From UBA1737 sp964474685 (GTDB lineage Bacteria > Bacillota_I > Bacilli_A > ML615J-28 > CAG-313), in NCBI GenBank assembly GCA_964474685.1, contig CAYYTE010000018.1:1-22115 (forward strand): a stretch of 22,115 bases of DNA. The letters are read 5' to 3'. Under the pieces are notes generated by a model that worked only from the letters and a program-made list of their open reading frames with translations, was not told the DNA's origin and searched no databases. Position numbers and translations under genes: made by a program. The stretch's first letter is position 1. Each line of letters begins with the position of its first letter. Shown one piece after another: positions 1 to 6,358 of this stretch.

Positions 1-945
1 CGTACCTTCTTTTCCATCTGGAGCAAAAAAGACATCCGCTTTCGCTAAATTTGATGCAATAATTTTTTGTTCAATTCCCCCGATAGCACCTATTTTGCCA
101 TCCACTGTAATTGTACCCGTTCCTACTATTTTTTTATATTTATCACTGGTATAATTCGTTAACAAAGCATATAAGTATAAGGATTGCATAAATCCTGCGC
201 TCGGACCAATCGTATCGGGCATTTGAATCGTATAATGGGGAGTAGAGGAAAGAATCGTGTAATACTCATAAAAAGAAATGCCAAATAAAACATATTTTAC
301 ATTGTTAATCAGAAACATTTTCGGAGAACAATCAAATTCAACACTTGTTCCTTTGCGATTTACTTTAAAATGATAAGTTTTATTTAAATCCAAATTTACC
401 TTTTTTTGACCATCACCATCTTCTACATAGCCAATCGCATCGCCCATAGTAAAATCTGGTGTCAGTAACTTATGCTCTACTTCTTCAACAATATCTCCTA
501 ATTGAAAGTTACTATCACTTCCTTTATATATGGTATGAATCACGTATCCGGAAAAACGATAATTAATTGCTTTTTTAGCAACATTATAACTACAAATAAT
601 CGAATTTGTTAAAGATACTTGTTTTTGAATGGATCCACTTGTATATTCAGAAGTACTTGAGGTATCATAATATTGAAAGCTTTTTGATATATTCGCATAA
701 GGATTGATTTTACCAATTAAATAGTCCATTAATGAAATATGACTATAAGAATACACAGACACCGAATTAAAGGATGTATTTAAACTAGATGTATCATCTA
801 CAAGAAACACATTATTTAAATCACTTGTGGTTGCGGGGGTAATAATATCATAAGATACAGGGACAAAGAAACTAACAATTACAAATAAATAGGGAATAAT
901 TAAACAAAGAAATAAAGTCTTATTTTGTTGAATCCATTTTTTCAT
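1..945 (-). CDS. SepM/YlbL-like PDZ and Lon-type (S16) membrane serine protease, C-terminus cut by window edge
   Basis: The first 315 residues are visible; the C-terminus lies outside the window. The N-terminus (MKKWIQQNKTLFLCLIIPYL) begins a single membrane anchor at about residues 10-31. A segment of roughly 100 residues follows, then a PDZ domain at about 130-200 (SGYVIHTIYKGSD, LGDIVEEVE), then a Lon-type S16 domain. The catalytic Ser lies in GPSAG (S249) and the Lys in GGIEQK (K294), the Ser/Lys dyad of Lon and YlbL/SepM proteases, with the usual flanking GTGTITVDGKIGAIGG. YlbL-family enzymes act on the outer face of the membrane; SepM processes a peptide signal in streptococci, but the substrate here is unknown. 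The start ATG lies inside the end of the dCMP deaminase gene (26-nt overlap). An AGGAGG stands 15 nt upstream, rather far, and an in-frame TGA rules out a longer start. Confidence 0.85.
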   Translation of the reverse strand, partial: MKKWIQQNKTLFLCLIIPYLFVIVSFFVPVSYDIITPATTSDLNNVFLVDDTSSLNTSFNSVSVYSYSHISLMDYLIGKINPYANISKSFQYYDTSSTSEYTSGSIQKQVSLTNSIICSYNVAKKAINYRFSGYVIHTIYKGSDSNFQLGDIVEEVEHKLLTPDFTMGDAIGYVEDGDGQKKVNLDLNKTYHFKVNRKGTSVEFDCSPKMFLINNVKYVLFGISFYEYYTILSSTPHYTIQMPDTIGPSAGFMQSLYLYALLTNYTSDKYKKIVGTGTITVDGKIGAIGGIEQKIIASNLAKADVFFAPDGKEGT

Positions 946-1417
946 TACGAATAATCAAAACCTCCTCATAATCCATTTGTCTAGTTTTTACACCTGAAGA
1001 TGAAAGCATCCGTTTCGAAGCGAGATTTTCATCACTCCCAACGTATTTATCCGATAAATAGACAATTTCTTTAATACCACTTTGAATAATTAATTTCGCA
1101 CATTCATTACAAGGAAATAATGTAACAAATAAAGTAGCACCCGAAAGATTTTCAGTCGAATTTAAAATTGCATTCGGTTCCGCATGCACTACATATGCAT
1201 ACTTTGTATCGAGAAATGTACCTTCTCTTCCCCAAGGAAATGTATCATCATCACATCCACAAGGGAAACCATTATAACCTATTCCCACAATTCTTTTTTT
1301 TGTATTTACAATACAAGCTCCTACTTTTGTCGTGGGGTCCTTGCTTCTTTTCGATGATAGAATTGCAACTCCCATAAAGTATTCATCCCATGTTATATAA
1401 TTTAAATCTTTATCCAT
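920..1417 (-). CDS. Deoxycytidylate (dCMP) deaminase
   Basis: Zinc enzyme converting dCMP to dUMP, which feeds thymidylate synthesis. The 165-aa length is normal. Zinc and proton-shuttle residues sit in HAEPNAI (H78, E80) and PCNECAK (C103, C106). The GIGYNG segment (residues 45-50), tied to allosteric dCTP/dTTP control in this family, is also present. By recall the protein looks closer to the eukaryotic DCTD style (ACIVN, GIGYNG, LFPCNECAKLIIQ, LSDKY) than to B. subtilis ComEB. The Pro in HAEPNA is unusual; Met, Leu or Ala is common there. AGGAG lies just upstream of the ATG. The gene follows aspS after 59 nt and overlaps the start of the downstream protease gene by 26 nt, so the two are probably translationally coupled. 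Confidence 0.93.
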   Translation of the reverse strand: MDKDLNYITWDEYFMGVAILSSKRSKDPTTKVGACIVNTKKRIVGIGYNGFPCGCDDDTFPWGREGTFLDTKYAYVVHAEPNAILNSTENLSGATLFVTLFPCNECAKLIIQSGIKEIVYLSDKYVGSDENLASKRMLSSSGVKTRQMDYEEVLIIRNEKMDSTK

Positions 1418-1447
1418 ACATTTCTCCTATCTCAATCTATTAGAAAG

Positions 1448-1465
1448 AAGGGTATTAATACCCTT
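1448..1465 (-). terminator. Perfect 18-nt palindrome between aspS and dCMP deaminase, possible weak terminator
   Basis: AAGGGTATTAATACCCTT can fold as a 7-bp stem with a TTAA loop in the RNA. On the minus strand it is followed by CTTTCT, not a clean U run. It is therefore at best a leaky terminator or an mRNA-stabilising hairpin after aspS; a dimeric-protein binding site is also possible. Confidence 0.4.
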
Positions 1466-1476
1466 AATTTCTTAAT

Positions 1477-3276
1477 TTATTCTTCTTCACGAATTGTTTT
1501 AATACTTAAATCGTCTAATTGAGAATTCTCAACCGGAGTTGGAGCATCACTCATCAAACATTTTGCACTTGCCGCTTTCGGAAAGGCAATAACTTCACGA
1601 ATATTGGAATTCTTTGTTAATAACATTACAAGACGATCCAGTCCAATGGCTAAACCTCCATGAGGGGGTGTACCGTATTTCAAAGCATTCACAAAATAAG
1701 AGAACTTTCTTTGAATATCTTCTTCTGTTAATCCAACTGCTTTAAACATCTTATCTTGAATATCTTGATCATGAATACGAATCGAACCGCCACCAAGTTC
1801 ATAACCATTTAATACAATATCATAGGCACGTGCCATACAGTGTTCTTGGTCCGTAGTAAGTCTATCTTCATCTCCAGGTTTGCATGCGGTAAAAGGATGA
1901 TGTTCCGCAACCCAACGATGTTCTTCTTCACTAAAGGAAAACAAAGGCCAATCGACTAACCATAAAAATTTATAATCATCCATAGAAGCAAGTGATTCAT
2001 TTTGAGCAACTTGAATACGTAATCCACCTAAAGCAAAGTTTGTATTCGCTAGTTTATCACAAACAATAAGTACTAAATCGCCATTTTCTACTTGTTCCGG
2101 TTGTTCTTCCCATTTTCCTTTTACAAGGATTAATTCTTTATTTAATTCTTCTAATAATTCCGGTGTTAAATACTTTGCAATGGAGCCACTTATCGTATTG
2201 TTTTCATATTTAAACCAAGCAAGTCCATGGGCATGATATTTTTTAGCAATCTCGGTTAATTTGTCAATATCTTTACGAGAGTACTTACTTGCACAACCTT
2301 TACAAATAATCGCTTTGACAACACTATTTTCTTCTAATCCCTTTTTGAATACTTCAAAAGGAACTTTCTGAGCCCATTTACTAACATCTTGTAAAAGCAT
2401 ATTATAACGCATATCAGGTTTATCAACACCATAATAGTTCATTCCATCCGCCCAAGTCATATGGATAAAAGGTGTAGTAATATCTTGATTTAAACAGTCT
2501 TTCCAAACTTTCTTTAATAAGCCTTCTACTACCTTATAAATATCTTCTTCTTCAACAAAACTCATTTCCATATCCACTTGTGTAAACTCTAATTGACGGT
2601 CTGCACGTAAGTCTTCATCACGGAAACATTTAACAATTTGAAAATATCTTTCAAGACCCGCAACCATAAGTAGTTGTTTGTACATTTGGGGGGATTGAGG
2701 AAGCGCATAGAAACATCCCGGATGAATTCTAGATGGAACTAAAAAGTCTCTTGCACCCTCGGGTGTGGATTTACCTAAACAAGGGGTTTCAATTTCTAAG
2801 AAATCTAAACTATCGAAATAATTACGAATTGCAATGGCAACTTTATGTCTCATAATTAAATTTTGTTGCATACAAGGACGTCTTAAGTCTAAATATCGAT
2901 ATTTCATTCTTGTATCATCTAAAGCGTCTGTATCATCTTGAACGGACATTGGAATCACTTCAGAAGTGTTTAAAATCGTAAGTTCTGTAACTTCTACTTC
3001 AATATCTCCAGTAGGTATTTGTTTATTCTTACTTTCTCGTTCAATAACTTTCCCTGTTGCTTTTAAAACATATTCGGGTTTAACAAGTTCTGATGTAGCA
3101 TAATTCTCATTTGTTGGATTTACTACAAGTTGAGTAATACCCCAACGATCCCGTAAATCAATAAAAATTAAACCACCTAAATTTCGAATTCGATTGCACC
3201 AACCTACAAGTGTTACCGTTTCGCCAACATTAGTTAAACGTAATTCACCATTATTTTTTGTTCTCATGGTATACAT
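1477..3276 (-). CDS. aspS: Aspartyl-tRNA synthetase
   Basis: Class II synthetase charging tRNA-Asp. Starting at this ATG the protein is 599 aa, normal for the bacterial type with its GAD insertion. An OB-fold anticodon-binding domain occupies about residues 1-105. Motif 2 is FRDEDLRADRQLEFTQ (from residue 218), the insertion domain lies at about 285-415, and motif 3 is GLAIGLDRLVML (about 540-552). A GTG 9 nt upstream is in frame, but AGAAGG lies 8 nt before the ATG and overlaps that GTG, so the ATG is preferred. In NLGGLIFID, Leu33 aligns with the Leu of discriminating enzymes such as E. coli AspRS rather than the His of non-discriminating ones; this is inferred from memory. The start overlaps the end of hisS by 26 nt, so expression should depend on hisS and its T-box. 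Confidence 0.97.
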   Translation of the reverse strand: MYTMRTKNNGELRLTNVGETVTLVGWCNRIRNLGGLIFIDLRDRWGITQLVVNPTNENYATSELVKPEYVLKATGKVIERESKNKQIPTGDIEVEVTELTILNTSEVIPMSVQDDTDALDDTRMKYRYLDLRRPCMQQNLIMRHKVAIAIRNYFDSLDFLEIETPCLGKSTPEGARDFLVPSRIHPGCFYALPQSPQMYKQLLMVAGLERYFQIVKCFRDEDLRADRQLEFTQVDMEMSFVEEEDIYKVVEGLLKKVWKDCLNQDITTPFIHMTWADGMNYYGVDKPDMRYNMLLQDVSKWAQKVPFEVFKKGLEENSVVKAIICKGCASKYSRKDIDKLTEIAKKYHAHGLAWFKYENNTISGSIAKYLTPELLEELNKELILVKGKWEEQPEQVENGDLVLIVCDKLANTNFALGGLRIQVAQNESLASMDDYKFLWLVDWPLFSFSEEEHRWVAEHHPFTACKPGDEDRLTTDQEHCMARAYDIVLNGYELGGGSIRIHDQDIQDKMFKAVGLTEEDIQRKFSYFVNALKYGTPPHGGLAIGLDRLVMLLTKNSNIREVIAFPKAASAKCLMSDAPTPVENSQLDDLSIKTIREEE

Positions 3277-4576
3277 AATTTTCACCTTCTATATTAAAAT
3301 ATTTATTTAAGTCTTTTAGTTCGACAACTTCTTCCGTCCGATTTATGGTATCTTTTATCTTAATGGTTTGATTCGATACTTCATCATCACCAAGAATCAA
3401 AATATATTTTGATTTCAACCTATCTGCTAATTTAAATTGTGGTTTTAGATTGATTGCATCATAATCCATTTGGCAAGAATAGCCATGACGTCTTAAAAAG
3501 TGCATAAGAGTTAATCCAGGGATTTTACAATTATCCCCTAATGTGATAATAGTTACTTCTGAGACAAAAGATTCAATTGGATTTAACTTTCGCTCTTCAA
3601 GTAATACCATTAAGCGCTCAAGTCCAAAAGCAAAACCAAATGCTGAAGTGGAAGGACCATCAAATTTTAATGATAAGTCATTATAACGTCCACCACCACC
3701 TAAGGCAAGTGTGTTGATTGAAGAATTTTCATCAAAATATTTAATCTCAAATACAGTTTGATTGTAATAATCCAATCCTCGAACCAATGAATCATCGATT
3801 TCATAGGATATATTTAAAGCATCCATTGCAGAAAGCACTTGCTTAAAGTAGGATTTATCCTGATCATCTAAGAAATCTTGAATCTTAGGAGCATTTTTGA
3901 TAACATCTAATTCTGAATCTACTTTACAATCGAGAATTCTTAAAGGGTTCTTTTCGAGTCTATTTTTACAGTCCTCACAAAGTACATCCAAATGCTTTTT
4001 AAAATACTCTTTTAACACATTTACATATCTTAAACGACTCGCATCACTTCCTAAAGTATTTATATAAACTTTAATATTCGAAATATGTAAAGCTTTTAAA
4101 AAATCAACAGCCATTGCAATCGTATCCGCATCAATTAACGCATTACCGAAATTCTTATTCGAACCATCTTGATTATTCGATAAAATCTCTACACCAAATT
4201 GATGAAATTGACGAAATCTTCCAGCTTGAGGACGTTCCGCCCGAAACATCGGTCCTATATAAAAGAGTCTTGTTAAACCTGGTGTTGCATACATCTTGTT
4301 TTCAACATAAGAACGCATAACTCCAGCCGTTCCTTCGGGTCTTAATGTAATGGACTTTTCACTACGATCTAAGAAAGTATACATTTCCTTTGTGACAACA
4401 TCCGTTGCCTCACCCACTCCTCTAGAAAAGACTTCAGTTGCTTCAATAATAGGAGTAATAACTTCTTTTACCCCATACTCTTCACAAGTTTTCCTTGCGG
4501 TTTGTTCAATGAAATTAAATGACTTACTTGAACTTTCAAAAAAGTCTTGAGTTCCTTTTAATTTTGATATTTTCAT
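3251..4576 (-). CDS. hisS: Histidyl-tRNA synthetase
   Basis: Class II synthetase charging tRNA-His, 441 aa. Motif 2 region LRPEGTAGVMRSY starts near residue 78 and RAERPQAGRFRQFHQ near 112. The HisRS-specific LVRGLDYYNQTVFE is at about 264-277 and motif 3 follows GLERLMVLL. A CxxC-containing insertion (CEDCKNRLEKNPLRILDC) is typical of bacterial HisRS. The start chosen is the ATG behind GGAGG with a 4-nt gap, giving MKISKLKGTQDFFE, the family N-terminus. The open frame continues 63 nt further upstream, but that stretch encodes the T-box antiterminator/terminator RNA, not protein. First gene of the hisS-aspS-dCMP deaminase-protease cluster. Confidence 0.97.
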   Translation of the reverse strand: MKISKLKGTQDFFESSSKSFNFIEQTARKTCEEYGVKEVITPIIEATEVFSRGVGEATDVVTKEMYTFLDRSEKSITLRPEGTAGVMRSYVENKMYATPGLTRLFYIGPMFRAERPQAGRFRQFHQFGVEILSNNQDGSNKNFGNALIDADTIAMAVDFLKALHISNIKVYINTLGSDASRLRYVNVLKEYFKKHLDVLCEDCKNRLEKNPLRILDCKVDSELDVIKNAPKIQDFLDDQDKSYFKQVLSAMDALNISYEIDDSLVRGLDYYNQTVFEIKYFDENSSINTLALGGGGRYNDLSLKFDGPSTSAFGFAFGLERLMVLLEERKLNPIESFVSEVTIITLGDNCKIPGLTLMHFLRRHGYSCQMDYDAINLKPQFKLADRLKSKYILILGDDEVSNQTIKIKDTINRTEEVVELKDLNKYFNIEGENYVYHENKK

Positions 4577-4585
4577 ACTACCTCC

Positions 4586-4660
4586 AAAAAAAAACGAGGA
4601 ATAATGTTCTAAGGACGAAGTAAAACTCCGCGGTGCCACCTTAGTTGGAACAATTCCCTC
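4586..4660 (-). terminator. Intrinsic terminator of the hisS T-box leader
   Basis: GAGGGAAUUGUUC (4660-4648) can pair, with bulges, to GAACAUUAUUCCUC (about 4609-4596), directly followed by nine U residues (4594-4586). The U run abuts the hisS GGAGG ribosome binding site (4585-4581). In this fold the whole antiterminator domain sits at the top of the terminator stem rather than sharing only one arm with it. Confidence 0.72.
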
Positions 4661-4728
4661 TTTTTCTACTTAACGCGTAGATCACAGTTTCTATAGAATT
4701 TGTCGAATTCTCTTAGCGAAACATATCT
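4586..4728 (-). promoter_or_regulatory. T-box riboswitch leader of hisS-aspS, apparently with ultrashort Stem I
   Basis: The T-box core AAGGTGGCACCGCGG is at 4642-4628. The antiterminator folds without mismatch: CUAAGG (4644-4639) pairs with CCUUAG (4614-4609), UGGCACC (4638-4632) is the 7-nt bulge, and GCGGAG pairs with CUUCGU. The bulge UGGC would pair with a tRNA 3' end GCCA, meaning discriminator G73; bacterial tRNA-Asp has G73, while tRNA-His has C73. Upstream is only a short Stem I: AGAU/AUCU and GUUUC/GAAAC (4722-4718 with 4691-4687) at the base, and AGAAUU/AAUUCU (4711-4706 with 4700-4695) at the top, capped by loop CGACA that contains GAC (Asp) at 4704-4702. A small hairpin CUAC/GUAG (4680-4666) follows. 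The core call is secure; the Stem I model and Asp specificity are inference. Confidence 0.88.
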
Positions 4729-4742
4729 ATTTATTTATATTC

Positions 4743-4771
4743 ATTATACACTAAAAGGTTGTAATAATCAA
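4743..4771 (-). promoter_or_regulatory. Promoter for the hisS-aspS operon
   Basis: TTGATT (4771-4766), a 17-nt spacer and TATAAT (4748-4743) form a near-consensus housekeeping promoter. It starts about 30 nt after the dinB stop codon. A start near 4737 would leave a leader of only about 160 nt before hisS. Confidence 0.8.
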
Positions 4772-4801
4772 GCAAAAACAACTGATTTATCTAGATTAAA
4801 A

Positions 4802-5992
4802 TCACAATTTTTCTTTTTTTACCCCTTTGGTAATAAGGGTTTTGCCAAAAGTAGAATTAATAGATTCTAACAAATGATTCAGTTCTACTTGTTTTTGTTC
4901 TTCATCCAAACTATCAAAGATGCTTAATTGTTTGATTGAACTCATCTCATCTTGAAACCTTGTACAGCTTACACCTATTAGCCGAACTGGATAATCAGAA
5001 TTATAATATTCTTCAAATAAGCCTGTTAATAAATGAAATAATTGGTCTTCATCATTGGTAGCATTATCCACACTAACAGACCGATTGATGGTTTTGAAAG
5101 TATTATAGCGAATTTCTAAGGTAATAGTTTGTGCTAGTATTTTTCTTTTTTTTAACCGATTCGAAACCGAATTTGACAACACTTTGATTAATAATATCAT
5201 ATTTTTTGTATCACATTCATCATGATCAAAAGTATGAGCATTGCTAATAGAGGAAAGTTCATTCATTTCTTGCGAATTTACCACATTACTGCCAATGCCA
5301 TTGGCAGATTGTAGTAAAAACTTTGTTTGTTTTTCTCCTATCACTTGTTTTAGTAAATCCATTCTAGGGTATTTTACTAAGTCACCCACAGTATAAATAC
5401 CTATTTCATTTAAAGTAGCTAAAGACTTCTTACCAACACCTAATAAAGTATTAATTGGACGCGGCCAAAGAAGCGTTTGTACTTCTCTTTTTCTCATAAT
5501 TGTAATACCCTGAGGTTTTTTATAATCAGAACCAATTTTTGCTAAAAGCTTATTCGGGCCAATTCCAATACTACAAGGAATCGATAGCTCAGTTAAAATG
5601 TAATTTTGCATCGTTTCAGCAAGTTTATACATTTCATTCGGTTTACAACAATCGGTAACATCTAAAAAAGCTTCATCAATGGATGCTTGCTCAACTATTG
5701 GCGTAATTGTATAGAAATAGTCAATGATTTTCTTTGAATACTCCACATATAAATCATAGTGAGGAGAAATCAAAATGAGACTTGGAGATAATCGAAGGGC
5801 TTCACTAACAGGCATGGCGGAATGAACTCCATCTTTTCTTGCTTCATAACTTGCGGTTAGGATAATACCTTTTCTATCCAAAGTAATAGGTGCAACCGCA
5901 ATCTTTTTTCCTTTTAATGAGGAATTTTTTGCTAATTCACAAGATACAAAAAAACAATTCATATCCACGTGAAATATAATTCTAGAACTCAT
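4802..5992 (-). CDS. dinB: DNA polymerase IV (Y-family translesion polymerase)
   Basis: Error-prone lesion-bypass polymerase, 396 aa, in the normal range. Catalytic carboxylates are D10 in FHVDMN and D106/E107 in SIDEAFLDV. The steric-gate Phe that excludes ribonucleotides is F15 in CFF. Palm and fingers occupy about residues 1-165, a thumb with helix-hairpin-helix (TLLGVGKKSLATLNEIGI) about 180-235, and the little-finger domain about 250-355. Near the C-terminus, QLSIFD is a beta-clamp binding motif of the QLxLF type. AAAGGAG lies 8 nt before the ATG. It is divergently transcribed from the small membrane protein gene across a 120-nt gap. I see no clear promoter for it and no Gram-positive LexA box (CGAAC-N4-GTTCG). 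Confidence 0.95.
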   Translation of the reverse strand: MSSRIIFHVDMNCFFVSCELAKNSSLKGKKIAVAPITLDRKGIILTASYEARKDGVHSAMPVSEALRLSPSLILISPHYDLYVEYSKKIIDYFYTITPIVEQASIDEAFLDVTDCCKPNEMYKLAETMQNYILTELSIPCSIGIGPNKLLAKIGSDYKKPQGITIMRKREVQTLLWPRPINTLLGVGKKSLATLNEIGIYTVGDLVKYPRMDLLKQVIGEKQTKFLLQSANGIGSNVVNSQEMNELSSISNAHTFDHDECDTKNMILLIKVLSNSVSNRLKKRKILAQTITLEIRYNTFKTINRSVSVDNATNDEDQLFHLLTGLFEEYYNSDYPVRLIGVSCTRFQDEMSSIKQLSIFDSLDEEQKQVELNHLLESINSTFGKTLITKGVKKEKL

Positions 5993-6050
5993 AGATTCTC
6001 TCCTTTCAAAAAAATATGCAAAAACTAAAAAATAATAAAGTCTATTTTTA

Positions 6051-6079
6051 TTGCACTAAATAATAAAATGTGATATAAT
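6051..6079 (+). promoter_or_regulatory. Promoter of the small membrane protein gene
   Basis: TTGCAC (6051-6056), a 17-nt spacer and a perfect TATAAT (6074-6079). The predicted start lies about 25-30 nt before the coding region. Confidence 0.82.
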
Positions 6080-6115
6080 ACGACTATGTATAAAAAAAAT
6101 TATTGAGGTGAAATG

Positions 6116-6313
6116 ATGAAAAATAAAAAAGAAACTAAAGAAAAAAAGACACCAGTTATTGTTAAGAACAAAAAAGCAGATGGAACAAGCGAATATGTTG
6201 TTACAAAAAGCCCTAGTAAAACTATCTTTGGTAGAATCATTATTGCAGTATTAGCATTTTCAATGGTAGGTGTACTCGTAGCTGGTTTAATTATTGCATT
6301 ACTTGAATTATAA
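6116..6313 (+). CDS. Small basic single-pass membrane protein, unknown function
   Basis: 65 aa from the second of two tandem ATGs. GAGGTG at 6105-6110 is 5 nt from this ATG but only 2 nt from the first (6113), so the second is preferred. The first ~40 residues are very Lys-rich and probably disordered or nucleic-acid/lipid contacting (KNKKETKEKK). A single hydrophobic helix at about residues 42-64 (IIIAVLAFSMVGVLVAGLII) ends the protein, leaving almost nothing beyond it. By the positive-inside rule the basic part should be cytoplasmic. I do not recognise a family. Its own strong promoter, good ribosome binding site and strong terminator indicate a real, independently expressed gene. It is the only protein gene on the plus strand. 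Confidence 0.82.
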   Translation: MKNKKETKEKKTPVIVKNKKADGTSEYVVTKSPSKTIFGRIIIAVLAFSMVGVLVAGLIIALLEL

Positions 6314-6320
6314 AAATAAA

Positions 6321-6358
6321 TAGAATCATAAAAGAAATTTTATGATTCTACTTTTTTT
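6321..6358. terminator. Bidirectional terminator between convergent genes
   Basis: A 13-bp perfect stem (TAGAATCATAAAA at 6321-6333 with its complement at 6338-6350) carries a GAAA tetraloop. It is followed on the plus strand by CTTTTTTT and on the minus strand by TTTATTTTTATAATT. It serves the small membrane protein gene and the convergent peptidase lipoprotein gene. Confidence 0.92.

Noticed and set aside
4577..4639. 21-residue N-terminal extension of the hisS frame
   Set aside because: These codons are the T-box antiterminator/terminator RNA; the downstream ATG has GGAGG and gives the family N-terminus.
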